A model generated the notes under the pieces. It worked only from the letters and a program-made list of their open reading frames with translations. It ran no database searches and was not told the origin of the DNA. Position numbers and translations under genes: made by a program. From Diphasiastrum complanatum (taxonomy: Eukaryota; Streptophyta; Lycopodiopsida; Lycopodiales; Lycopodiaceae), in the NCBI GenBank assembly GCA_029204225.1, contig CM055111.1, positions 11,801,697 through 11,865,696 on the forward strand: a stretch of DNA of 64,000 bases, in the 5' to 3' direction. Shown here one piece after another: positions 21,607 through 32,989 of the stretch; within the stretch, counting starts at the first letter, position 1; every line of letters begins with the position of its first letter.

Positions 21607-21611
21607 CTCTT

Positions 21612-21722
21612 GGCCTTTGACTTCGAATCCTTCCAGTTGGAAGGTATACAGCTCCTCCTCTTTGACATAGCCATTGAGAAACACTATCTTGAGATCCATT
21701 TGATGCACCTCAAGAGTATTCC
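21612..21722 (-). pseudogene. Copia element H, RT N-terminal part
   Basis: The minus strand encodes LEVHQMDLKIVFLNGYV and FQLEGFEVKGQE, the copia RT block around the first catalytic Asp (Q-M-D). It is the other half of the frame that resumes at 14924, split by element A. Beyond about 21722 the similarity stops, so H is truncated at its 5' side. Confidence 0.9.
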
Positions 21723-22133
21723 ACGAAGAGAACGTATAACAATCATATTTTGCTCTGATTTGTTGCTGGCAGCTTTGCTTTTTCATCCAGAATGGATCCG
21801 GAGCTCTCCAGACGATTACAACACCTCTGCCGCAGGCAAATCTCAAGACACCAACAAGATTTGCAAATCCCAAGACACAAACCAGATTTGCAGCAGCCTA
21901 TATATCAACTGCATTTTTGAAGATTTCTACAGAGTGAAGATTTTGGACCTGATTGGGGAGACTATGTTCGGCGAAAAGAGGCATCTATCAAAGATGAGAA
22001 ACCATGGTGATTCCACTTATCTTTGTCTCTTTGTCTCATCAATTGCAAGTAGCGGCCCTTGTTTAATTAACAACTTTCTTTTGAATCCAGGTTCTTTGGG
22101 AAACTAGATGCTTGGGTACTAATGAGACATATG
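21723..22133. other. Spacer with possible exon
   Basis: A plus-strand frame at 21792-22020 is protein-like. It contains an imperfect repeat (GATTTGCAAATCCCAAGACA type) and GDYVRRKEASIKDEKPW, followed by a possible GT donor at about 22010. I recognise no family. Confidence 0.3.
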
Positions 22134-23168
22134 CAATTTCAAAGACAATAATTACCTTTAATATTTTGTTGTGAGAAACTCCATTGGCTTATCTTTTGTT
22201 GCATTGCTTCACTGTCAAGCTTTTAGAGTACTTTGGTGTCATTTACAAGGTAACATAATGGATTTGACCAACAACAAGAAAATGAACATTAAGTTTTCGT
22301 AATTAACACACATTCTTTGTGTACCTTCTCTTTGCATGGGCAAGGATTAGAACGAATTATTGAGTCCGCTCACCAATTGGAGGAAGAAGAAACACAAAAG
22401 AAGTATCGCAAGCACTGCAAACATCGTAGACGAAGTGATTCATTTGATTTTGATTCTAATACTGATTTTATGTCTTCCACTTCTAGTCAGAGTCTTTATC
22501 TTCCGACGATGCGAACAAATAAAAATAAAAACATAAAAAGAAAAATCAAGAGAAGGAGAAGACACATGTTTGAAATGATGAGGTGGTCACCACATAATAC
22601 TTGCAGCGTGGGATGCTATTGTGATGTTCTTGTTGTATGGAAATGGACACTATGTGAGGAATCTTAGTGATTTTGATCAGGTCTTCATGTATTTCCAAGT
22701 TTTAGCATGGATGCATGATTTCTAGCTTGTAGATGAATCTAGATGTGCATCCAAACTTAGCTAAAGGTCTCTTGATCCAGTTGTGATGTTTTGAATCTGA
22801 TTTTCTCATGCTTTATGATATTGGTCCCATGACTCAGAGACCGTGTCTTGTACCATGTGTCCCAAATATAAAGACCCAAAACTTAACCATAGATACTTGT
22901 GTATGATCCTAACAAAATGCAATTTTTATCTCCATAACTTCTAGATGTTAGATTGATGTGTCATAAAAATGCAACCAAAGCGCCTTCACTAATTCTTATA
23001 AGTGAATTTTTTTGCATTACTTTTCATCAAAAGCACTTTATCAATACTTAGAGGGCCTCCTAAATTTTTTTATTTCTTAACAATGTGAAGGGTCTAGATG
23101 AAAAGCTACATTGCAATAATGTTCTTCACAAAATTTGTAAACTTGAAAGATTTTTTGATGTCCTAAAA
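22134..23168. repeat. About 1-kb duplicated segment, copy 1
   Basis: Closely matches 37238-38263 in the same orientation, with scattered substitutions and short indels. It includes an exon-like stretch (22346-22667). Upstream CTTCTCTTTGCATGGGCAAG resembles an intron end. Confidence 0.85.
22346..22667 (+). pseudogene. Basic Ser/Asp-rich exon fragment
   Basis: The frame reads QLEEEETQKKYRKHCKHRRR, then an acidic/serine stretch (SDSFDFDSNTDFMSSTSS), then a Lys-rich tail. The alternating basic and Ser/Asp blocks resemble the C-terminus of nuclear RS-like or CCHC-type proteins, but no family can be named. The second copy at 37.4 kb has a 1-bp deletion in the same exon. Both are likely pieces of a pseudogenised cellular gene captured in a duplicated segment. 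Confidence 0.4.
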
Positions 23169-23944
23169 AATGCAACACAAAATCCTGATAGATGTACATT
23201 TTTTATTCAACAACAATTCTTCTATAATTTAGCCAAATTGTGATACTCTTTGATCGGATTATTGTACAAAGAATGAAAGGGCTTTTATTATGTAGGCTTA
23301 AGATTGTCAATTGAACGCCTGCGAATATACATATTAACAACGTTGGCAACGTATTTGTTGGTGCCCCACAAAAAAGAGGCCACAAACATATAAATCAAGC
23401 GTGTAGCCTTAATTATAAATTGGATGCATGCCTTGTTACATAGAAACATCATCGTTCTACAACAAAAATGAAGCTCAATTATGAAAAAAGAAATCTGGCG
23501 AAAAGAAAAACAAAAATTCTTCCAAAAAAAGAAAGATTGCAATCTGCTAGGGAAAATAGCAATTGTTTCTACAATGAAAGATGAGTTCATTTTTGTAGGA
23601 TTAGCTCATTTTCAAAACAACAATAGTGCAAAAGAATGAGAGAATCAATTTTTGAAAACCACAGTCAGTACGCATTTACATTTGAATCTCTGGAAAAGCT
23701 TAGGCAAGAAAAAACTTGAACACAATTTAAAAAAAATCTCTAATGAAGCAGCTCAGGTCAAGAGAAGATTCAGTATGTCTTTCATTTCTAATTTCAGCAA
23801 TGAAGCTCAAGCCTTGAGAAAACAAATCAAATCGTTCTTGACATGGTTTCTTAGTCCAAAACAACATGGTTTTGGAATGATGGCGCAAGATTCAAATGTG
23901 AAATAGCTAGCTCTCATCGTGTACACAACACCATGGCATTGCAT
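23169..23944. other. Spacer, nothing recognised
   Basis: Short frames only, including one plus-strand frame at 23652-23906 without motifs. Confidence 0.5.
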
Positions 23945-24370
23945 GTTACGGTTGCATGTCTAAACTAAGACTCCCAACACCATTCTGGACTATTGCGTAC
24001 TTGGCCATGCCCACTGGCCATATTGTCTGTGGAGTCCTTTGCCACGATCCTTTCAATAAGTCATACACTATAGTTCTTGATGTTTTCGAGTTCATAAATT
24101 CATGAAACCTTAATATTATGTAATCCTCAAAGCCTGTTGCCCCCCACCAACAATCTGACCCTACGATAAATCATCAGCAGAAAGATTAGTAAGTAACGAG
24201 CACATATAAGAACAACATAAGTTAGCATTTGCTGATGAGAAATTATAAATGCTAATGAGAAATTATCGACTTTATCTATGGAAATGTGGAGAGAGAAGCT
24301 GCGGCTCAAAAGCCTACTTGAACAAAGCAGTAATAAAAGAACGTATAACACCTACCAGGATCATTTACGT
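23945..24370 (+). pseudogene. Duplicated gene fragment, unrecognised
   Basis: A plus-strand frame near 23930-24110 encodes YLAMPTGHIVCGVLCHDPF and TIVLDVFEFINS. An inverted copy at 35437-35890 preserves the frame (YLAMPSGHIVCGLLCHDPC, TIVLDVLEFLNS). The differences between copies are partly conservative, which suggests the sequence coded for protein when it was duplicated. The family is not recognised. Confidence 0.45.
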
Positions 24371-24582
24371 AAACAGAAAGATTTTACCGTTATACGATTA
24401 GTAAGTAACGAGTATGAGACAACATAAGTTAGAATTTGCTGATGAGAAATTATAAATGCTAATGAGAAATTATCGACTTTATCTATGGAAACGTGGAGAG
24501 AGAATCTGTGGCTCAAAAATCTACTTGAACAATGCAGTCATAATAAAATAGACGTATAACACCTAGCAGGATCATTTACGTT
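24189..24582. repeat. Tandem duplication, about 185-bp unit
   Basis: 24189-24373 and 24399-24582 are near-identical (AGTAAGTAACGAG ... AGGATCATTTACG), separated by about 25 bp. The inverted relative at 35.4 kb has only one copy, so the duplication arose after the segments separated. Confidence 0.85.
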
Positions 24583-24865
24583 AAAGTTAGCATCTGAAAA
24601 GACACGTTAGGGGATATTAGAACTCAAAATGGGCCCTTTGTCAAGATGCTGTTTTTGACTTCGCTTTCAACACTTACGTGTCCCAATGAATGGTTTTCAT
24701 CTGTGACGAACTGTAACAGTGGTTGACGGACGGAAATTGTATTTAACTTTTCTGGCCAAATTTTTGTGATTTTCAAATATCCCGCCGGGCAGAACAGACA
24801 ATTGTGATTGGACCGCAGTTATTGCCCGAATACTCTTATGCTGCCCGTCATTGTTCACTCGAGGT
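24583..24865. other. Spacer, nothing recognised
   Basis: Non-coding in appearance, joining the duplicated segment to a copia fragment. Confidence 0.5.
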
Positions 24866-25435
24866 TGATTTGACGAAGAGAGTATTGAGGTACATCTCGA
24901 GAGAGATTTTGGCATATTGTATGAGGGATCATCACCTACCCTTTTTGGATTTTTAGATTCAGACTTTGCTAGAGATCAAATGGATAGGAAATCTATAAGC
25001 GCACATTGTATTTTCATAGGTGATGGAGCTATATCATGGATGTCAAAGAAACAAGCCACTATTTAATTGTCATCTAGTGAGGTTGAGTACAAAGCCCTTA
25101 CTCATTGCACAAAGGAGATGATATGGATCAAGAGGATGATGAAGGATATTAAATTACTGGATTTTTTAGAGAGCCAATCATCTTTTGTGACAACCTATCG
25201 GCCCAAAAATTGGCAATCAATTCTATTTTCCATGCTAGGAGCAAGCATATTGAGGTGGCATATCACTTTGTGAGGGAGCAAGTCATGACAAAGGACGTGG
25301 AGCCTCAACATGTTTCATCAAGGGAATGTGTAGCTGATATCTTCACCAAAGCATTGGGAAAAGACTTTTTAAAAAAGCATAGGACTTCATTTGGAGTATT
25401 CTCAAAGTGTATGCTAAAACTAGTTGAAGTGGCAG
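24866..25435 (+). pseudogene. Copia A-family RNase H, second copy
   Basis: Begins in the RT/RNase H linker (KRVLRYI), then follows the same RNase H as at 20515, including the shared in-frame TAA. It retains the C-terminal part lost from element A (ALGKDFLKKHRTSFGVF) and ends just before an LTR. One frameshift lies near 24905. Confidence 0.92.
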
Positions 25436-25999
25436 TGTGAGAATTTGTCAACTAGTTTGATATTTTGGCAAATACATTTGAGGCCAAATTTCATTTTAGA
25501 CTTAGAGATAGTTATTTCAAAGTTATCTTAGTCTAAATGATTTTGATTTACTACTGTTAGAAAGTTGATCTAGAAGTTTCTATGGAGGGAAACTAAGATT
25601 CAAATTAAGCATGGACCTATTATAAATGGATGTACACACATGGGAGAGTAGATTCATCTCTCTCTTATCTCATTTCATTCTTATACATGAGTTCTCTTGT
25701 GTTCATCTATCCATTGGTGCACTATATTGGTGATATCTTGCAGTCTTGTGTGTAGAATGCTCTTATTTGTTGATATTCGGATCCACACATGTGAAATATT
25801 GTAGCTTACTATTTTTTTTTATGGAAAACAACTTCATTTTTTCATATGGTTGATGTTTGACCAATATCTTATTGAGTTTGCATCTCTTTCATTAAGTGGA
25901 TGTTGATTTTCTATGTTACAAATGGGGTAGATTGTGTTGTCTTCTTAACCAAAGATCAAGAGATGGTTTTGAATCTTAATGATTGACAAAATCTTCACA
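25436..25999 (+). repeat. A-family LTR between pol and gag
   Basis: 564 bp, starting TGTGAGAATTTGTCAAC and ending AATCTTCACA, with a TATA-like TTATAAATGG near 25620. It is preceded by the 3' end of pol and followed by a decayed PBS (TGATATTAGAAA, 26000-26011) and a gag leader. It therefore sits between two internal regions. Confidence 0.9.
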
Positions 26000-26978
26000 T
26001 GATATTAGAAATTGTATTGCAAGTTATAGAAGGATCAGCCACATCTATCAAAGATTTGGAGGAGTTACCAATTCTAGAGTGTGCTAGATTGATTTCTACT
26101 CACAACATCAAGCATTTTGTATATGTAGAATTGATCTTTTGTAAATCAAAACTCAATCTAGGTTTATGAACTTGAAGAATTATGATTTCCCACATGCGTT
26201 ACTAGATTTGTCTGATTTAAAGTGCTTTAGGAAGGCTTCATTGGAGGCTACAAGATTCTATATCAAGTTTTTGGCAATTGCACGTAGAATTTGGAAGATT
26301 CATTTTTTGTGATTTTGCCAAAGCCCTAATTTTGATTGGACATCTATTTTTTGAGGTTGCTGGACCTCAATAGAGTGTGTTTCAATCTTAGGAAGTGGCA
26401 AGATTCATTAGATTGTAGTTAAATCACCAGTTGGTCAAGAATTTTTCATTCTATGTGTTGATTTGCTAGTTATAAGCGCTATAAGAGAATTGAGAGGTTC
26501 CATATCTTTGTGATTTCTTTTTGGAAACATTTGTTGTTATTCAAAAAGAGTGATTTGCGCATTGGAACAGGTTGAAAGAGAAGATCAGGTCATTGCAACC
26601 TGGCTACATCAAGTAGATTCATGTTAGAAGGCAATGATAGGCTTACCTCATCCAACTATTCTACATGGAAGGTGAGAATGGAATCACTTATTGAAATGCA
26701 TGAGTTGATGGACATGTAGGGTTGGAGGAGAGACTCTTGGTTCAAAAAGATCAAGTGAGGTATGACAAGAGAGCAAAGAAATCTCTACACATGATCAAGA
26801 TGAATGTTACCAATGAGCTACTCATGGATATTGGTAAGTGCATTACATCTTTGGAGGCTTGGGAAGCTTTGAAGAAGCTTTATGAATCCAAGTCTACATC
26901 TAGAGTGTTGACTCTAAGAAGAAATTTTTTTCAAAGCTTACAAAATGAAGAAGAGAGTCCTAATACTTTTGTTTTGAA
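26000..26978 (+). pseudogene. Copia A-family leader and gag start
   Basis: The leader (26012-26605) parallels 15579-16154. Gag fragments from about 26607 read NDRLTSSNYSTWKVRMESL, then after a short deletion and frameshift RLLVQKDQVRYDKRAKKSL and LEAWEALKKLYES. Similarity to element A ends abruptly at about 26978 (TTTTGTTTTGAA), where unrelated sequence begins. Confidence 0.9.
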
Positions 26979-27892
26979 GCGAACTGATCGTTTTAGCTTC
27001 AGCTACAACTAGTAGGATCGAGGATGTGTGAAGTGTGCATTTTTCTGTGCTATCGCATTTTGTGAAAAATACCAAAAATGTGAACTATGCAAAACTTGCT
27101 AAATTCATCCACTTGAACACATTTTACCTCTACAAGAAAATGCAAAAAACCCGAAGAGAGAGAATACAAAAATTGCAAAAAATCCGACAAAGTTTCTAAC
27201 GCTTAGTTTTTCTTGCTCGTAAACATGCAGCAGAATTTTGGTTGTAAGATCAATAATCTAACTTATCAAAATACACAGTACATACATAAACAACATAGTC
27301 ATTCATGCGAGGTAGAGACTAGACAAGATCAATACATTTCTAAAATCATGTACGTGGATGAGTGTACACTGCTTGCAGCATATTCGCTTGCAAGTCTTCT
27401 ATATTTTCTGCTCTCTATCTTCCTCTCTCTTACTCTCACTTTTACTCTACTCTCTCTAGTATATCTTCATAGATTCTACTTAGCATTTTCTTCTAAGTTA
27501 TTCTTGTAAACTAAAGGTTGCGCTAAGCGCTGATTAGTTGTAGCTGTCTATTTGCATTGGAACAGATTGTACTTGCAGCCGTCTTTCTTTGTGAGATCAG
27601 ATTGTCCCACATGGAATTCTTTAGGGATGAAGGAAAGTGAAGTTCGTTTTTGTAGTGAGTTTATTTCCTTGCCAATCCTCAACCCAAGATCTAATCAATC
27701 TAGCATCAAGGAGATGAAGTTAGTTGTCACGCGTAGATTCATTCCCATGAGAGCAACAACATATTTCAGATTTTAGCATGAATGGAAGATCCACATCCAA
27801 ACTCTAACATCCATTAACCCTAAGCATTAACACTACAATCATTAACACTAAGATCCACAATGAAGATAGCTTACTCTTTCTCAAATCTTTCT
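26979..27892. other. Unclassified spacer, possibly LTR-derived
   Basis: No coding is supported. It has repeated TGCAAAAA(A)CCG-like motifs at 27125-27200 and a T/C-rich stretch near 27400-27470. It could contain an LTR, but no boundary is clear. Confidence 0.4.
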
Positions 27893-28056
27893 AGTGAATT
27901 TGAGATGAAAGATTTGGGTTTGCTATTGCCTAGGAGTTGAGGTTTGGAAAGGGAAGCATTGTCTTTTTATCTCACAAGCCAAGTATGCACAGAAATTATT
28001 GAAGAGGTTTAACATGCAAGAAAGCAAACCAATTAGCACACCCATGGGTCAAACAC
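27893..28056 (+). pseudogene. Copia RT fragment (other family)
   Basis: Plus strand: EFEMKDLGLL, then after a frameshift CLGVEVWKGKHCLFISQAK and YAQKLLKRFNMQ, ending ISTPMGQ. This is the copia RT thumb block. It differs clearly from elements A and H. It stops at about 28056, where an LTR-like piece begins. Confidence 0.85.
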
Positions 28057-28328
28057 AATAAAAACATGAGAGTTGGAGGAAAAGTGATAGAGAGGAAGGA
28101 CATTCATAAATCCATTTCACAAGAGAACCAATCTGCTTTATTGAAATGAAGATATGTACTTGTGAAGGAAACTCAAGTTGGTCCCTTTTTATAATAGAGA
28201 AGAGGACCCTAGCCTCTAAATCCTATTGGTTTATTTCTGCCTCCCTAATTATTCAAATTTAAAAAAGAGTGGGAACCATCCAAAATTGGAGGGAAACCCA
28301 ACCTTATTCAATAACTTGACATTACGAA
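28057..28328. repeat. LTR-like piece shared with 12551-12836
   Basis: Reverse complement of 12551-12836 with scattered differences. On the minus strand it carries AATAAAGCAGATTGG and TTATAAAAAGGGACC. It is wedged between a plus-strand copia RT scrap and the end of the minus-strand extra ORF, so it is either a deleted copia 3' end or the LTR of the gypsy relic. I cannot decide. Confidence 0.7.
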
Positions 28329-30248
28329 TTTTTTTTGAAACTCCACCAATGCAGTATGGTAGGTTTCCACTTTGCGAAACAAGTATCTGATCTCATCCGG
28401 TGTGACTGGACAATCAGGCACTTGGGTTTGTAAGTAGGACTCGCGTTCAAGGATAGTCACATCCAATTCACCTTGAAGTCGTTCACCAATTGTCTGGCTA
28501 GCAACAAGACTTGTTGTTTGGAATCTTGGACTGCCTTGTCAACCTTGTCCTGCGTTGTGGTGAGTGCATTATGAAGGGTCACCACATAGTCTTCTAGTCG
28601 TTGAGCGGACTCATTGGCCTTCTTCAAATCAACTTCGAACTTTGCCTCGTGTTGCCCAACAATCGTCACTCCTGGTTGATCTGAATAACCTTGTGGCCAA
28701 TCAGGGTATTCTCTGTCCCAAGACCAGCAATGCAGTTGGACATGTCTTTCTTTTCATTAATCATGGTCTAGATCACACGCGCAAGGTTAGAAACAAGACC
28801 CATTGCATCACCAGAATCCACGGTAGTAGGCACAACAACAGGACCAGGTCCAGTAGGAATCGTGCTAACTGGCCTCGGTTGTGTGGTCGGTTGTTCTTCT
28901 TCAAATATATCTTCGACTTCAAAACCCTTTGGTACTGTGGCATCGAACTACTTTGGAGATATAACAACATGATCGACCCTAAGGGTGTATGGTGTGGCTT
29001 CAACTTGATCTTGCTGGTTGATCTGAAAAGAATCATCAAAGCCAGTAGCAGTATCATGAAACTATTCCAATCCTCTTCCAAAGGATTGGAGCTCAAAGGG
29101 TTTGTGGCTGGTGGGCATTACAGAAGTCTGATCTGGGCTCAGTGGGTTGGAATCATCGAACATGTCCATGAATGATTGTGTGTTTGGGAAAATGACTCGG
29201 ATCTATGGAAAAGAGACAGGCGGGGCAGCTGTGACTGGAATGGTAGATCTAATTGACATAGACTGCTTTGTGAGGAAGCAGAGACTAGGGAAGCATTAGA
29301 GGTGGGGAGAATAGGGAGCTCAATGCGAATAGTAGCAGGGGGTGGAAGCGCAGCTGAAGATGTCTGCAAAATACAATGTCGTGATGCGGAAGGCGAGTCA
29401 GGAATTACGATCTTGCTGCGTGGACGATGACAACTATGGGAGCTTGATGTTTGTTGAGATGACTCTACTGGTGTTTCTTCATAGATAGAAAGCACGACGT
29501 CCATACTAAAACCATGGATTTTATTTTCAAGGTGGGAGGTTGCTATGAGTGACAACATCTGGCTAGTAGCAAATTGCTGCTTGGTATTGCTCTTGATAGC
29601 TTGTTTGAGCTCTCCAAAGACAGTCTTGAACCAGTTATATGGTTCCAGAGGAGCTTGGCTATCTTGGCCTGAGACTCAACTATCCTATGCAAAATCTGGA
29701 AAGTAATACGGTCTTTCTTGAGGTTTAGAAAATTGTTAGAAAATTGTTGAGGAGCTGAGCAGCAGCCTGAATGGCGGATCAATAATGACCTCAAGAAAAT
29801 AGCCATCATTAATCCAGTGCAGATCATTGGTAATGTCAATATAAGACTTAATAGCCTATTTGGCTTGCTTATGGTTTGGTGAGGCTTGGATACCAAACGC
29901 TATCCCTATGGCAGCAAGGGCGGCCTCAATCACACGCACCTTGTGTGTGGCTCCTTGGAAGGTAATGTAAAATTTGGATTTCTCCTCCTTCCACGTACTG
30001 AAGGTAAGAGTAATAAAATCCATGTTGATTCTCCTCGAGAAGGCTCTCTCATGAATACCCATTGCAATAAGCAGAGGCTTCGCAATGGTCATCCACTGAG
30101 TGACCATGCTTGTGCTAGGAAGGATCATGATATCCGTTTTAGATGGGAGATCATGATGGATAGTGTAACGAGACGACTGAGACATATCTGTGGAAGACAT
30201 GATGGAAAAGAACACAAAATGATAATAATGAGTGTGAGTGTATATCAA
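28329..30248 (-). pseudogene. Extra 3' ORF of gypsy relic, unknown product
   Basis: A decayed reading of about 600 codons starts near 30200 (MSSTDMSQSSRYTIHHDLP). The N-terminal part (TKTDIMIL-like, WMTIAKPLLIAMGIHERAF, FYITFQGATHKVRVIEAAL) is globular. The middle is Ser/Pro-rich (SRSKIVIPDSPS, PPPATIRIELP). The C-terminal part is Glu/Lys/Gln-rich and coiled-coil-like (EAKFEVDLKKANESAQRL, QDKVDKAVQDSKQQ), ending PDCPVTPDEIRYLFRKVE close to the LTR-like piece. Several stops and frameshifts break it. It lies 3' of gag and protease on the same strand, the place of the additional or envelope-like ORFs in some plant gypsy lineages. I see no signal peptide or membrane span, so envelope function is not supported. 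Confidence 0.55.
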
Positions 30249-30842
30249 AAAACAGTATAGAAAGTTTTGAAGACTTTGGTTGCTGGAAAATTGGCAAGAG
30301 CTTTGCTAGCACAAGTGAGAAATGAATCGACTTCAGCCAACTTATAGGTGAATTTGGAGGGTCCATTACACTAAATACTAGTTTGGCTGATCAGTTCTGA
30401 ACAAAAATTTGCAGGCTTGTTCAGTATTGTGAAAATAGGCTATAAAAATCTCGTAAAGGTTTTTGAGGCTCTGAACCTATTCGGCGAATGTTTTTCAAGT
30501 CTGGCGAAGGATGAACCTTTTCCCACGGGGATTCTTCGCCCAAGTACTGCTATAAATGCAACTTTTCAGGATCTGAACCTATAGCCAACCTAATTTTGGC
30601 ATTTTAATTCCCTCTGACATATCGGCGAAGGTTTCTGAGGAGAGTAAGGTGGTCGGCAAAGGTTCCCAAAATGGTATATTGTTGATCATTCGCCTAACTC
30701 AAAAACAGGTAGCAACTGGTGAAAGAATGTTTGCCCAACTCAATATGGATATATCTGAGGTGGATCTTGCTTTCGAAAACTTGACGAACAATTCCAACAC
30801 AGTTTGTGCAAAAAAAAATGACCAAAAAAGTAGCTTTTCAGG
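30249..30842. other. Spacer within gypsy relic
   Basis: AT-rich with a repeated GGCGAAGGTT motif. Similar GGCGAAGGTT words occur at 34585-34615. No coding is recognised. Confidence 0.45.
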
Positions 30843-31320
30843 TCATTTTTTCAAAAAGATCTGACTACTTTCTGATCTGATGACGTTTTTCACTTTTGCA
30901 AATCTCTGAAGCTCCTTCTTTATCAGATCCGCAACATTAGGATTACAGCGATAGAACTTTGTAATGATCGTGGAGGTGATGATTTCCCAAAAGGTAAACT
31001 CTTCTTCAAAGGTGAAGACTTCCAAGATGGTGATGCCTTGCTAGAACTTTGACTTGCAGAATCATCCTTGACTTTTCCTTTGCCTTTATCTAGTAAAGGT
31101 GGCACATTTTTTTAAGAAATCTTTTTAGGAAAATTTTTCTCTTTCAGGACCGTATTATAATGTTGCTTGGCTTGTTTCTTTGTCATTGAACCTGTGGTCT
31201 TGTCTTCCTTCAATGTAACTGCTTTTGGCGGTTTTATTGTTGGTTCATCAGGAATATTACACACTCCAAATTTGGTTAGATCCATATGATTTAGAATCTG
31301 CTCACATTAGAGGAGTTTTG
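30843..31320 (-). pseudogene. Gypsy relic, TKKQAKQHY module
   Basis: The minus strand encodes EQILNHMDLTKFGVCNIPDE, then KEDKTTGSMTKKQAKQHYN, NVPPLLDKGKGK, a Ser/Lys-rich linker (DDSASQSSSKASPSWKS) and IITKFYRCNPNVADLIKKEL. One TAA and a frameshift interrupt it. A truncated copy of the same module is on the plus strand at 11.7 kb. The function is unknown; it may be a pol or linker region of this element family. Confidence 0.55.
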
Positions 31321-32105
31321 AATTCCATGAAGACCCTTTAAGAATTCGTGCAAGATGTCTTTTTTATTATTAAAATATTATAACACTAATACTTTTGACT
31401 TGCCATAACTTTTTAATCGTAGCTCAAAAGTATGTCATGTAACATATCATTGGAAAGCCTTGTCGAGCGCTTTCCAATGCACGAAACTCTGCTAAATTCG
31501 GACTTACTACTAAAAAGTTATGCCATTTCTAGTATGGAGTCAAAATGTGGACTCAAAAAGTTATGTTACGTAGATTTCAAATTTGAGTGTTTTGATTGGT
31601 CCATGTGTAAGAAAAATTTGAGAAAAAATATAAAAAGAATCTTTACAAAGGGTCTTTTTTGGATTTAGAACTCCCTCTAATGTCAGTTAGTTCTGCATTG
31701 TCATCATAAGTCAAGGCATAACTGATAGGAATGAGTTCATCTTCAATCAAATTTGGTATAGGCTCTGTTGATATCCAAGCTACATTCAGCACATTCAATG
31801 GAAAAGTGATCGGTGTATCCAAGGTTCGATCCAATAATAAAATCTCGTTGATTATCTTATTAACACATATAACCTGCTATACAGTAAATCGTTGCAAGAG
31901 CTTCATTCCAGTTGATAGTATCGGTTTGAGAGTTGTAATGAACTCCCAAATTTTTTACTGGTCAGTCACAAGTATGATCCCTTGTTGATGAATCATCATT
32001 CTCTTTTTGAACCACTGGTTTGATAGTCCAAGTTATAGGATCAACCTTGACTGCATGTTCACGATTTTCAAAAGTGATTTTTCCGATACCCCAGTTATGA
32101 ATTAC
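31321..32105 (-). pseudogene. Gypsy relic, poorly conserved coding
   Basis: Short minus-strand frames (31834-31643: NVAWISTEPIPNLIEDELIP) continue the protein in decayed form. No RT, RNase H or integrase motif is visible anywhere between here and 28.3 kb. Confidence 0.4.
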
Positions 32106-32759
32106 TTGTGTGACTCATAACCATGGGTGTCCCAATAGGACTCGGTAGACATTTGGTGCTTCTGGTAAGTCCATAACTACAACAGTAATAACGAATTGTA
32201 CTTCGGAAATTTTGACAGGTATATCTTCAACCATTCCTCGCGGACAAACTGCTGTTTGATCAGCCAGCTTAATGGCAAAAGTCATAGGTTTTATCTTTGT
32301 AAGGCCCCATTTTGCACATAGCTTTGTAGAGATCAGGTTGCCATCTATCACGACTACTTCGTTAGAAAATTGTCTATGCTGTATCGACAGGGTAATATAT
32401 TTTTGTTCACTTTGCCAAGCTGTTCCGACATGGAGTACTTCATTAGATTCTTCAAATCCAGCACAAAAAAGTGGATCTTGATGGACTTCTTGTTTAGCTT
32501 GAGTTAACTTTTGCACTAATACTTCTTTTGCTTTTGGCACCAACTTCAGAAACTCTCCCAACAAAATATTGATCTTACTGGACAAAATATTCTTGAGCAG
32601 TTCTGTTTGCGGTGCTTCCGGTTCAGTCATCTTGAAGGGTTCTTCATGATGATGCAAATGAGCATTCATATCTACACGTGAATTATTCGGAGGCTGCAAT
32701 GGTGAAGAATTAACTTCGGTTGTTGCTCTAACAGCTTCAGGCTCCTCTTCTTCTTGCAA
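32106..32759 (-). pseudogene. Gypsy relic, retropepsin-like region
   Basis: The minus-strand frame of 214 codons ends VVMDLPEAPNVYRVLLGHPWL, the conserved end of plant gypsy aspartic proteases (LLGxPWL). Upstream are KLADQTAVCPRGMVEDIPVKI (flap side) and VVIDGNLISTKL, where a D-S/T-G active site is expected; here it reads IDGN, so the catalytic triad is altered or deleted. The N-terminal half is acidic and Gln/Glu-rich. Confidence 0.75.
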
Positions 32760-32989
32760 ATGTTTAATCCACTACCTCATATCCTGATATCTTCGTTTTT
32801 CTACATGAAGATCTGGATAGACTCCAGATGCTGTTGGTATATCAGTTAATGGATAGAATCTGTAGGTATTGGATCTGCTACGGGTCCTTTCTGCTTTTGT
32901 GCTCTGGTAACCACCATCAAAGGTACACTTGGTTTATTTTGAGCTACTGGTCTTTGCTTGATTGTTATCAGGAGTTGTAGCCGATGGTG

